A stretch of DNA of 64,000 nucleotides from JANQOH01 sp965200095. GTDB lineage: Bacteria > Pseudomonadota > Alphaproteobacteria > UBA7887. Location: contig OZ241350.1 in the NCBI GenBank assembly GCA_965200095.1, forward strand, positions 2,666,001 to 2,730,000, in the 5' to 3' direction. This document shows, piece by piece, positions 50,589 to 58,781 of this stretch (the stretch's first letter is position 1; every line of letters starts with the position of its first letter). Both the position numbers and the translations under genes were made by a program. The notes below the pieces were generated by a model. The model was not told where the DNA came from. It worked only from the letters and a program-made list of their open reading frames with translations, and searched no databases.

Positions 50589-51461
50589 ATGAACGCGATC
50601 CGATACGAAGCCCCGCGCTCCGTCGATGACGCGGTCGCTCTGCTCGCCGCGGCGAACGGCGATGGCCGCGTGCTCGCCGGGGGAACCGATTTGCTGGTCC
50701 AGATGCATGCCGGGAGCGTCCGCCCCGGCCTGATCGTGGACGTAAAACACATCGGCGAGATGCGCGAAATCTCGCAAGCCGACGGCGCGTTTCGCGTGGG
50801 CGCTGCGGTCAGCGGCGCGGAAATGGGCGAACACGCGGCGCTCAAGGCGGCGTGGCCCGGCGTCGTCGAGGCGGTGGAGCTCATCGGCTCGACGCAAATC
50901 CAGAGCCGCGCGACTCCGGGCGGAAACCTCTGCAATGCTTCGCCGGCCGCCGATGGCGTCCCCGCGCTCATCGCCGCCGGCGCGGTGTGCGCGGTGGCGG
51001 GCCCGGGCGGGCGGCGCGACCTGGCGGCGGAAGCCGTGTGCACGGCGCCGGGCCGCACCGCGCTGGGGCGCGGCGAGATCGTCGTCGATTTCCGCCTGCC
51101 CGCCGCGGGCGCCGGCGTCGGCGACGCCTATTTGCGGATGATCCCGCGCACCGAGATGGACATCGCCATCGTCGGCGCCGGGGTATGTCTCCGCGTCGAC
51201 GGCGACGGAGCGATCGCCGAAGCGCGCGTGTCCCTCGGCGCGGTGGCGCCGACGGCGCTGCTCGTCGAAGCCGCGGGCCGGGCGCTCGTCGGCACGTCTC
51301 TCGGCCCCGACGCGCTCGCGGCGCTGGACGCCGCCGCGCGCGCCGCCTGCGACCCCATCGACGACAAGCGAGGCACCGTCCCCTACCGCATCAAGGTCGC
51401 GGGCGTGCTGGCGCGCCGCGCGGCGGCGATCGCCTACGAACGCGCGAGGAGCGACCGATGA
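50589..51461 (+). CDS. Molybdenum hydroxylase FAD subunit (CoxM/CutM type)
   Basis: 290 residues. FAD-binding motifs AGGTDLLVQM (residues 31-40) and TPGGNLCNASPAADGVPAL, and the C-terminal CO-dehydrogenase flavoprotein domain. It carries electrons from the iron-sulphur subunit to an acceptor. The ATG at 50589 follows GGGAGCCC; a GTG five codons upstream is less likely. Its TGA overlaps the start of the iron-sulphur gene (ATGA), forming an M-S-L operon. Confidence 0.93.
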   Translation: MNAIRYEAPRSVDDAVALLAAANGDGRVLAGGTDLLVQMHAGSVRPGLIVDVKHIGEMREISQADGAFRVGAAVSGAEMGEHAALKAAWPGVVEAVELIGSTQIQSRATPGGNLCNASPAADGVPALIAAGAVCAVAGPGGRRDLAAEAVCTAPGRTALGRGEIVVDFRLPAAGAGVGDAYLRMIPRTEMDIAIVGAGVCLRVDGDGAIAEARVSLGAVAPTALLVEAAGRALVGTSLGPDALAALDAAARAACDPIDDKRGTVPYRIKVAGVLARRAAAIAYERARSDR

Positions 51462-51934
51462 CGCGACATCACATATCCACCACCGTCAACGGCGAACCCG
51501 TCGAGTTCCTCTGCGACACGCAGCAGACCCTGCTCGACGCGCTGCGCGACGAATTGCAGCTCAACGGCACCAAGGAGGGCTGCGCCTCGGGCGATTGCGG
51601 CGCATGCAGCGTCATGCTCGACGGGCGGCTCGTCTGCGCCTGTCTCGCCCTCGGCGTCGAGGCCGGGGGCCGCGAGATCGAGACCATCGAGGGCATGGCG
51701 GACGGCGACAAGCTGCACCCCGTGCAGCGCGCCTTCCTCGAGGAGGCGGCGCTGCAATGCGGCTTCTGCACGCCGGGCTTCCTCGTCGCCGCGAAAGCCC
51801 TGCTCGACCGGGACCCGGACCCCGACGAAACCGAAATCCGCTACTGGCTCGCCGGCAATCTCTGCCGCTGTACCGGCTACGACAAAATCGTTCGCGCCGT
51901 CCAGAGCGCGGCCGCCGAGATGAGAGGAGGCTGA
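51458..51934 (+). CDS. Molybdenum hydroxylase 2Fe-2S subunit (CoxS/CutS type)
   Basis: 158 residues. The plant-type ferredoxin cluster is held by Cys42, Cys47, Cys50 and Cys62 (GCASGDCGAC), and the second, helical-domain cluster by Cys101, Cys104, Cys136 and Cys138 (CGFC, CRC). It passes electrons from the Mo subunit to the FAD subunit. Start overlaps the FAD-subunit stop, and the Mo-subunit gene begins three bases downstream. Confidence 0.96.
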   Translation: MTRHHISTTVNGEPVEFLCDTQQTLLDALRDELQLNGTKEGCASGDCGACSVMLDGRLVCACLALGVEAGGREIETIEGMADGDKLHPVQRAFLEEAALQCGFCTPGFLVAAKALLDRDPDPDETEIRYWLAGNLCRCTGYDKIVRAVQSAAAEMRGG

Positions 51935-51936
51935 CC

Positions 51937-54222
51937 ATGAAGAACGGCAATCCCGAATACCGCGTCGTCGGCACGCGGCCGATTCGCCCCGACGGCGTCG
52001 ACAAGGTTACGGGGCGCGCGCGCTTCGGCGCCGACCTCAACCTTCCCGGCATGTTGCACGGCGCGGTGGTGCGCAGCCCTCACGCGCACGCCCGCATCCT
52101 CGCCATCGACACCGCGAAAGCCGAGGCGGCGCCGGGCGTCAAGGCGGTCGTCACCGCGGCCGATTTCCCCGCGCTCGACGGCGCCGAGTTCTTCTCCGCC
52201 GGCGAGGCGCAGGTCAATTTCCGCCACCTGTCCGCCAACGTCATGGCGCGCGACAAGGCCCTCTACGACGGCCACGCCGTCGCCGCCGTCGCCGCGACCA
52301 GCGCCGCCGCGGCGCGCCGCGGCGCCGAACTCGTGGAGGTCGCCTACGAAACCCTCCCCCACGTCATCGACGTGGAGGAGGCGATGACGGAGGACGCGCC
52401 GGTCCTCCATGACGACCTGTTCACCGAAGGGGTGACGCCGACGCCCGAAAACCCGTCCAACGTCGCCAAGCGCATGGAGTTCAAGCTCGGCGATGTCGAC
52501 AAGGGCTTCGCGAAGGCCGACGCGACCGTCGAACGCGCCTTCACCACCAAACCGGTCCATCAGGGATATATCGAGCCGCACGCCGCGGTCGCCGAGTATT
52601 CCGAGGACGGACAGATCCAGATCTGGTGCTCCAGTCAGGGCCAGTTCATGGTCCGCAACTACACCGCCAACATCCTCGGCGTCGAGGCGGCGCAGATCCG
52701 CGTCACTCCGGCGGAGATCGGCGGCGGCTTCGGCGGCAAGACCCTCGTCTATCTCGAGCCCGTCGCCGTGCTGCTGTCGAAGAAGGCGGGCCGCCCCGTG
52801 CGCATGGCGATGACCCGCGAGGAAGTTTTCCGGGCCAGCGGGCCCACTTCGGGCGCGGCGACCCGCATCAAGGTCGGCGTTACCCGCGACGGGCGCATCG
52901 TGGCGGCGGAGGCCGAGCTGAAATACCAGGCCGGCGCCTATCCCGGCTCCCCCATCGGCCCCGGCTGCATGACCGCCTTCGCGCCCTACGACCTGGAGAA
53001 CGTCCTCGTCGTCGGCTACGATGTCGTGACCAACCGCCCGAAGGTCGCCGCCTACCGCGCTCCCGGCGCGCCGATCTCCGAATTCGGGGTCGAGAGCGTG
53101 ATCGACGAGCTGGCGCGCAAGATCGGGATGGACCCCATCGAACTGCGTGAGAAGAACGCCGCGAAGGAGGGCACGCAGGCCGCCTACGGCCCCAAATTCG
53201 GCCCCATCGGCTATGTCGAGACCCTCGCGGCGACGAAAAACCACCCGCACTACAAGGCCGCGCTGGGGCCGAAGCAGGGACGCGGCGTCGCCACCGGCTT
53301 CTGGTTCAACATCGGCGGCGAATCGAGCGCCGAAGTGCACATCAACGAAGACGGCTCCGCGACCGTGGCGACCGGAAACCCGGACATCGGCGGCAGCCGC
53401 GCCTCCATGGCCATTATGGCCGCCGAGGTGCTCGGCATCGATGTCTCGAAGGTCCGCCCCATCGTCGCGGACACCAGTTCCATCGGCTACAGTTTCCTGA
53501 CCGGCGGCAGCCGCGTGACCTTCGCCAGCGGCATGGCGGTGGTCGATGCGGCGAAGCAGTGCGTCGAGGAAATGCGCGGCCGCGCCGCGAAGCAGTGGGA
53601 CATCCCCGTCGACGCAGTGGTGTGGGACAATGGCAGGGCCTGCCCGGCGAGCAGCAACGCCGGCGACTTCGAACCGCTGGCGCTGGCGGAGATCGCCGCG
53701 ACATCGGCGGCCACCGGCGGCCCCATCAACGGCCACGCGCAGTTCACCGCGCGCGGCGCCGGCCCCGGCTTCGGCGCCCATATCTGCGATGTGGAAGTCG
53801 ACGAGGAGACCGGCGCGGTCAAAATCCTCCGCTACACCGCCGTGCAGGACGTCGGCACCGCCATCCATCCCGCCTATGTCGAGGGCCAGCTGCAGGGCGG
53901 CGTCGCGCAGGGCGTCGGCTGGGCCCTCAACGAGGAATACATCTACGACGAGAACGGGCGCCTCGAGAATCCCGGTTTTCTCGATTACCGCATGCCCGTC
54001 GCTTCGGACCTGCCGATGATCGACACGGTGCTGGTCGAAGTCCCCAATCCGCGTCATCCCTACGGGGTGCGCGGCGTCGGCGAGGTGCCGATCATCCCGC
54101 CCATGGCGGCGGTGGCGAACGCCATCGACGACGCCATCGGGCTGCGGATGACCGACCTGCCCATGTCGCCGCCGCGCGTCGTCGCCGCGCTCGAGGCGAA
54201 CGGCGGCGCGAGCGCCGGCTGA
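51937..54222 (+). CDS. Molybdenum hydroxylase molybdopterin subunit (xanthine dehydrogenase family)
   Basis: 761 residues. Features include GGGFGGKT (molybdopterin contacts), AYRAPGAP, where form I CO dehydrogenases carry AYRCSFR, and the C-terminal GVGE motif with the catalytic glutamate in RGVGEVPIIPP. It therefore belongs to the hydroxylases acting on heterocycles, aldehydes or aromatic CoA esters, and not to true CO dehydrogenase. A strong AGAGGAGG site precedes the ATG. The substrate is not deducible. Confidence 0.94.
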   Translation: MKNGNPEYRVVGTRPIRPDGVDKVTGRARFGADLNLPGMLHGAVVRSPHAHARILAIDTAKAEAAPGVKAVVTAADFPALDGAEFFSAGEAQVNFRHLSANVMARDKALYDGHAVAAVAATSAAAARRGAELVEVAYETLPHVIDVEEAMTEDAPVLHDDLFTEGVTPTPENPSNVAKRMEFKLGDVDKGFAKADATVERAFTTKPVHQGYIEPHAAVAEYSEDGQIQIWCSSQGQFMVRNYTANILGVEAAQIRVTPAEIGGGFGGKTLVYLEPVAVLLSKKAGRPVRMAMTREEVFRASGPTSGAATRIKVGVTRDGRIVAAEAELKYQAGAYPGSPIGPGCMTAFAPYDLENVLVVGYDVVTNRPKVAAYRAPGAPISEFGVESVIDELARKIGMDPIELREKNAAKEGTQAAYGPKFGPIGYVETLAATKNHPHYKAALGPKQGRGVATGFWFNIGGESSAEVHINEDGSATVATGNPDIGGSRASMAIMAAEVLGIDVSKVRPIVADTSSIGYSFLTGGSRVTFASGMAVVDAAKQCVEEMRGRAAKQWDIPVDAVVWDNGRACPASSNAGDFEPLALAEIAATSAATGGPINGHAQFTARGAGPGFGAHICDVEVDEETGAVKILRYTAVQDVGTAIHPAYVEGQLQGGVAQGVGWALNEEYIYDENGRLENPGFLDYRMPVASDLPMIDTVLVEVPNPRHPYGVRGVGEVPIIPPMAAVANAIDDAIGLRMTDLPMSPPRVVAALEANGGASAG

Positions 54223-54245
54223 GCCGGACCCGCCGGACGGCCGCG

Positions 54246-54503
54246 ATGCCGCGGGTCGTGCTCCCGAAAAGCGTCGGCGAGCAATTCGCCGGCGGCGAGA
54301 CGGAGATCGAGGTGGAAGGCGAGACCGTGCGCGCCCTCGTGCGCGGTCTCGACTCCCGCTTCCCGGGCATCGCGGCGATGATCGAGGAGGGCATGGCGTT
54401 CGCCATCGACGGCGAGATCCTCCAGAACGCCATGCTGGAGCCGGTGCAGCCCGACAGCGAAGTCTATCTGCTTCCGAAGATAGGCGGCGGAGACCGGGCG
54501 TGA
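54246..54503 (+). CDS. MoaD/ThiS-like ubiquitin-fold protein
   Basis: 85 residues, MPRVVLPKSVGEQFAGGETEIEVEGETVRALVRGL..., with DGEILQNAMLEPVQPDSEVYLLPKIGGG at the end, the beta-grasp pattern of MoaD/ThiS sulphur carriers. Active carriers end in Gly-Gly; here the glycines are followed by DRA, so it is either processed or not a sulphur carrier. It lies 23 bases after the Mo-subunit gene and overlaps the next start by four bases, so it belongs to the same operon; a link to molybdopterin supply is plausible. Confidence 0.72.
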   Translation: MPRVVLPKSVGEQFAGGETEIEVEGETVRALVRGLDSRFPGIAAMIEEGMAFAIDGEILQNAMLEPVQPDSEVYLLPKIGGGDRA

Positions 54504-55396
54504 TCGGCGCCGACGAGGTCGCCCGCTACCGCGAACGCGGCTATCTGGTCGTCGAGGGTCTGCTCGACGGCGCGACCCTCGCCGAATTGCGCCGCGTGAC
54601 CGACGAAGTGACCGCCGGCGCGCGCGGCCTGACCGGGCACAGCGAGTTCCTCGACCTGGAAGCGAGCCATACCCCCGACCGCCCGCGGGTGCGGCGCATC
54701 AAGAAGCCCTGGGGGGCGCACCCGTTCTACCGCGAAATGGCGGCGCACCGCCCCATTACGGACATCCTCGCGAAACTTATCGGCGAGGACATCCGCATGA
54801 GGCCCGGCGGCAAGGTCAACATGAAGGCCGCCGGATACGGCGCTCCCGTCGAGTGGCATCAGGACTGGGCCTTCTATCCCCACACCAATGACGACGTGCT
54901 CGCAGTCGGCATCCTCATCGACGACATGACGGCCGACAACGGCCCCCTGACGATGATCCCGGGCTCCCACAGGGGACCCGTCTACGACCACCACGCGGAC
55001 GGCGCCTTTTGCGGCGCCATAAACCCTGAGAACGCGGACATCGACTTTGCGTCCGCCGTCGCCGTTGCGGCGCCGGCGGGGTCCATTACTGTCCACCACG
55101 CGCGCCTGGTTCACGGTTCGGCGATCAACCGTTCGGCGGCGCCGCGCCGCCTGTTGCTTTTCGAATACGCCGCCGCCGACGCCTGGCCGCTGGCCGGAAC
55201 CGAGCCGGTGGACGATTTCGCCGCCTTCTGCGGGCGCGTGGTCCGCGGCAAGCCGCGCCTGCGCCCCCGCCTCGCCGACGTTCCGGTGCGCATGCCGTTC
55301 CCGAAGGCCGTCTACCAAGGGTCCATCTACGAGAACCAGCGCACGCTGGAAACCAGCTATTTCGAACACGACCCGGCCGCCGTGGCGGCGGAGTAG
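54500..55396 (+). CDS. Phytanoyl-CoA dioxygenase (PhyH)-family protein
   Basis: 298-residue Fe(II)/2-oxoglutarate oxygenase. The iron triad is His120 and Asp122 (EWHQDWAF) with His205 (ARLVHGSAIN). Relatives hydroxylate CoA-linked or small-molecule substrates. It begins with GTG overlapping the MoaD-like stop (GTGA), making it the last gene of the molybdenum hydroxylase operon, so the two oxygenating enzymes may act on one substrate. About 120 bases from its 3' end are copied in each unit of the tandem duplication that follows. Confidence 0.88.
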   Translation: MIGADEVARYRERGYLVVEGLLDGATLAELRRVTDEVTAGARGLTGHSEFLDLEASHTPDRPRVRRIKKPWGAHPFYREMAAHRPITDILAKLIGEDIRMRPGGKVNMKAAGYGAPVEWHQDWAFYPHTNDDVLAVGILIDDMTADNGPLTMIPGSHRGPVYDHHADGAFCGAINPENADIDFASAVAVAAPAGSITVHHARLVHGSAINRSAAPRRLLLFEYAAADAWPLAGTEPVDDFAAFCGRVVRGKPRLRPRLADVPVRMPFPKAVYQGSIYENQRTLETSYFEHDPAAVAAE

Positions 55397-55544
55397 AACG
55401 CTCCGGAACGACAGGCGCGTCCGGAGCCGCATTGCGGATCGTCCGACGCCAATCGCCCGAACTTCGAACGAAGCTTCCCCGCGCCATGCGGGCCTGTATT
55501 GAGTTGCGGTTGCGAGTCGCTCGGCGACGGGCTACGGTCGCGGC

Positions 55545-56012
55545 ATGGCAAACGCCGCTGCACTCGAATTCGACACCCTCGCCGCCACCCGCGAGCTCGT
55601 GGCCGCCGGGCTTGAACGACAGCAGGCGGAAGCCATTGCCGTGACCGTGCGCGCCAGCCGCGCCGGGCTGGCCACGAAGACCGATCTCGACAACCTCGAG
55701 GTGCGCCTCAGTGCGCGCATCGACGCGAACGCCGCCGACCTCAATGCGCGCATCGATGCGAACGCCGCCGACCTCAATGCGCGCATCGATGCGAACGCCG
55801 CCGACCTCAATGCGCGCATCGATGCGAGCGCCGCCGACCTCAATGCGCGCATCGATGCGAACACGGCTAGCCTCGATGCGAAGATTTCCGGCCTCGAAAC
55901 ACGGATGCTCCGGGTCGCCATCGCCATCGTGCTGGCGCAAACGGCGTTGACCGCCGCCTTGACTGCCGGCTTGACCTTCGGGCTGCTCAAGATGTTCGGC
56001 GGCGCGCCGTGA
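55545..56012 (+). CDS. Coiled-coil membrane-anchored protein, copy 1 (DUF1640-like)
   Basis: 155 residues: N-terminal FDTLAATRELVAAGLERQQAEAIAV, then a coiled coil built from five 11-residue repeats (ARIDANAADLN), and a C-terminal transmembrane helix from LRVAIAIVLAQTALTAALTAG. The layout is that of DUF1640/CCDC90-type proteins of alphaproteobacteria and mitochondria, whose roles in bacteria are unclear. TTGCGA at 55510 and TACGGT at 55533, spaced 17, place a possible transcription start near the ATG, and no ribosome binding site is seen, so the message may be leaderless. Confidence 0.85.
   Translation: MANAAALEFDTLAATRELVAAGLERQQAEAIAVTVRASRAGLATKTDLDNLEVRLSARIDANAADLNARIDANAADLNARIDANAADLNARIDASAADLNARIDANTASLDAKISGLETRMLRVAIAIVLAQTALTAALTAGLTFGLLKMFGGAP
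55713..55880 (+). repeat. 33-bp hendecad minisatellite in coiled-coil copy 1
   Basis: Five consecutive 33-base units of the type GCGCATCGATGCGAACGCCG encode ARIDANAADLN-like hendecads. Copy 2 has four units at about 56552-56685, copy 3 none. Confidence 0.88.
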
Positions 56013-56383
56013 ACGGCGCCGGGCCGGAGGCTGGGTCCGGCTCGCATCGCGCATGGGTGACCGCCCCCGCCCGAACCCGATAAAACCCTTGCATTGAGGG
56101 GGATGTCCGCACACGGACGTTCCGGTGCGCGTGCCGTTCCCGAGGGCCGTCCGCCAGGGTTCCATCTACGAGAACCGGCGCACTCCGGAAACCGGCTATT
56201 TCGAACACGGCCCGGCCGCCGTAGCGGCGGAGTAGAACGCTCCGGAACGACAGGCGCGTCCGGAGCCGCATTGCGGATCGTCCGACGCTGATCGCCCGAA
56301 CTTCGAACGAAGCCTCCCCGCGCCATGCGGGCCTGTATTGAGTTGCGGTTGCGAGTCGCTCGGCGACGAGCTACGGTCGCGGC

Positions 56384-56818
56384 ATGGCAAACGCCGCTGC
56401 ACTCGAATTCGACACCCTCGCCGCCACCCGCGAGCTCGTGGCCGCCGGGCTTGAACGACAGCAGGCGGAAGCCATCGCCGTGACTGCGCGCGCCAGCCGC
56501 GCCGGGCTGGCCACGAAGACCGATCTCGACAACCTCGAGGTGCGCCTCAGTGCGCGCATCGATGCGAACGCCGCCGACCTCAATGCGCGCATCGACGCGA
56601 ACGCCGCCGACCTCAATGCGCGCATCGATGCGAGCGCCGCCGACCTCAATGCGCGCATCGATGCAAACACGGCTAGCCTCGATGCGAAGATTTCCGGCCT
56701 CGAAACACGGATGCTCCGGGTCGCCATCGCCATCGTGCTGGCGCAAACGGCGTTGACCGCCGCCCTGACCGCCGGCTTGACCTTCGGGCTGCTCAAGATG
56801 TTCGGCGGCGCGTCGTGA
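56384..56818 (+). CDS. Coiled-coil membrane-anchored protein, copy 2 (DUF1640-like)
   Basis: 144 residues, almost identical to copy 1 apart from having four instead of five 11-residue ARIDANAADLN-type repeats, which shortens the coiled coil by exactly one repeat. The same N-terminal FDTL block and C-terminal membrane helix are present, and the same upstream TTGCGA/TACGGT arrangement precedes it. It ends GGAS where copy 1 has GGAP. Confidence 0.85.
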   Translation: MANAAALEFDTLAATRELVAAGLERQQAEAIAVTARASRAGLATKTDLDNLEVRLSARIDANAADLNARIDANAADLNARIDASAADLNARIDANTASLDAKISGLETRMLRVAIAIVLAQTALTAALTAGLTFGLLKMFGGAS

Positions 56819-57191
56819 ACGGCGCCGGGCCGGAGGCCGGGTCCGACGCCTCGCATCGCGAATGGGTGACCGCGCCCGCCCGACCCGATAAGCCCCTTGC
56901 ATCGAGGGGGATGTCCGCACACGGACGTTCCGGCGCGCATGCCGTTCCCGAAGGCCGTCCGCCAGGGTTCCATTTACGAGAACCGGCGCACTCCGGAAAC
57001 CGGCTATTTCGAACACGGCCCGGCCGCCGTAGCGGCGGAGTAGAACGCTCCGGAACGACAGGCGCGTCCGGAGCCGCATTGCGGATCGTCCGACGCTGAT
57101 CGCCCGAACTTCGAACGAAGCCTCCCCGCGCCATGCGGGCCTGTATTGAGTTGCGGTTGCGAGTCGCTCGGCGACGAGCTACGGTCGCGGC

Positions 57192-57506
57192 ATGGCAAAC
57201 GCCGCTGCACTCGAATTCGACACCCTCGCCGCCACCCGCGAGCTCGTGGCCGCCGGGCTTGAACGACAGCAGGCGGAAGCCATCGCCGTGACTGCGCGCG
57301 CCAGCCGCGCCGGGCTGGCCACGAAGACCGATCTCGACGGCCTTGAAGTGCGCCTCAATGCGCGCCTCGACGCGAAGATTTCCGGCCTCGAAACGCGGAT
57401 GCTTCGGGTCGCCATCGCCATCGTGCTGGCGCAAACGGCGTTGACCGCCGCCCTGACCGCCGGCTTGACCTTCGGGTTGCTCAAGATGTTCGGCGGCGCG
57501 CCGTGA
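57192..57506 (+). CDS. Coiled-coil membrane-anchored protein, copy 3 (no hendecad repeats)
   Basis: 104 residues. N-terminus and C-terminal anchor match copies 1 and 2, but the 11-residue repeat block is absent: after TKTDLDGLEVRLNARLDAKI the chain goes straight to SGLETRMLRVAIAIV. This may be close to the ancestral short form, or a contraction product. From its stop to 57795 no gene is supported. Confidence 0.83.
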   Translation: MANAAALEFDTLAATRELVAAGLERQQAEAIAVTARASRAGLATKTDLDGLEVRLNARLDAKISGLETRMLRVAIAIVLAQTALTAALTAGLTFGLLKMFGGAP

Positions 57507-57795
57507 ACGACAGGCGACCCCCCCTGGAGCCGCCCCAGGCCTTGAAGCATTGGGGTTCGGCAAGCGCCCGTCCGAAGCCGTCGCACAGGCAGTTCGTCAA
57601 GGCCGCGCCGGTCTCTACCGGCGCCTTGCGGATACGGGGTGTCGGCCTCCTCGCTGTCGCGGCGGCGCTCAAAGGGCTGCTGTCGCCATATTGGCGCGTG
57701 CGGGCGAGTGGCTTGACTACAGGATGAAGCGCCGGGGGCGTCCACACGCGGAAATAGAAACGACCGGCTCCATTATGGGAGAGTTCTGACATATC

Positions 57796-58674
57796 GAGAC
57801 CTCTGCATACCTCGTTTCGCCTGTGGCAGGATCGCGTTCCCGGCGGTTTACGACGTTTCCGAACCCGCCGTCGGCGTATGACGATGCGTGACGGAATTGG
57901 GAACATCCGCCCCCTGCCCCGGTAATTCTCGCGAAAGATCATGTGAAGAAATCGGCCGGCCTTACAAACACTCGTCATTCCCGCGAAAGAGCGTGTGAGG
58001 AAATCGGGCGGCTCTCGTCGTGACGGACGGATCGCCGAGGTATAGGAATTGTAAAGACAATACCCACCGAATAATACTTCGTCATTCCCGCGAAAGCGGG
58101 AATCCGGAGGCGGTCGTCCGCAATGTCGGCCCGGTTTTTCTTACGGAAACGCCGCAAAGAGATTCCCGCTTTCGCGGGAATGACGAGTGTTTGTAACGCT
58201 GTTCGATTTCTTCACACGCTCGAAAGCGGGAATCTGCTTGCTGCGTTTCCATAAGGAAAACCGGGCCGGTATTGCGGACGGTCGCTTCTGGATTCCCGCT
58301 TTCGAGCGTGTGAAGAAATCGGGCCTCTCTGATCGTGACAGCCGGATCGCCGAAGTGACGGCATTGTAAAAGACAATACCCACCGAATAATACTTCGTCA
58401 TTCCCGCGAAAGCGGGAATCCGGAGGCGGCCGTCCGCAATATCGGCCCGGTGTTCTTACGGAAAACGCCGCAACGGATTCCCGCTTTCGCGGGAATGACG
58501 AAGAGTAGTAGCGTCTCTTGATTTCTTCACGCGCTCTTTCGCGGGAAAGAGGGAGAGAGGGTGGATTTTCGCGATTTCATCATGCGTCGTTATGCTCTGC
58601 CGGCAAGTTCGGGAGCGTCGTAAAACGCGGGACCGCGATCCTGCGGCAAGCGAAACCGGTTATGCAGAGGTCTC
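57796..58674. mobile_element. 879-bp IS5-like MITE with long terminal inverted repeats
   Basis: Starts GAGACCTCTGCATACC and ends GGTTATGCAGAGGTCTC; the ends match those of the 28347-28966 element in both orientations over about 75 bases. ATC occurs directly outside both ends (57793-57795 and 58675-58677), a possible three-base target duplication. The interior holds array E with four palindromes and no transposase. It lies between the coiled-coil triplication and the EF-G-like gene. Confidence 0.8.
57920..58560. repeat. Array E of dRS3-like palindromes (inside the second MITE)
   Basis: Perfect palindromes at 58084-58103, 58162-58181, 58400-58419 and 58477-58496, arranged as two facing pairs with the standard spacer, joined by units CGATTTCTTCACACGCTC and GATCGTGACAGCCGGATCGC. 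It is the longest array inside a MITE. Confidence 0.87.
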
Positions 58675-58781
58675 ATCCCGTGCGCTCCCGGGGGCGCGCC
58701 GACCGCGTGACAGTCGTGGATTTCCCGACACTCGCAAGCGAGCGTCGCGCTTCGCCTTGCGGGCGGCGGCGGCGAACGCCC

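Larger units (their letters stand above)
55278..57506 (+). repeat. Three-fold tandem duplication carrying the phyH tail and coiled-coil gene
   Basis: Units begin at about 55278, 56118 and 56925. Each contains the last 120 bases of the phyH-like gene (GTTCCGGTGCGC...GCGGCGGAGTAG), an identical downstream spacer and one coiled-coil gene. Spacing is 840 then 807 bases; the 33-base difference equals one internal repeat of the coiled-coil gene. Sequence identity between units is very high, indicating a recent event. Confidence 0.9.

Noticed and set aside
51937..54222. True CO dehydrogenase (CoxL)
   Set aside because: The active-site segment reads AYRAPGAP, lacking the AYRCSFR cysteine loop of form I CO dehydrogenases.
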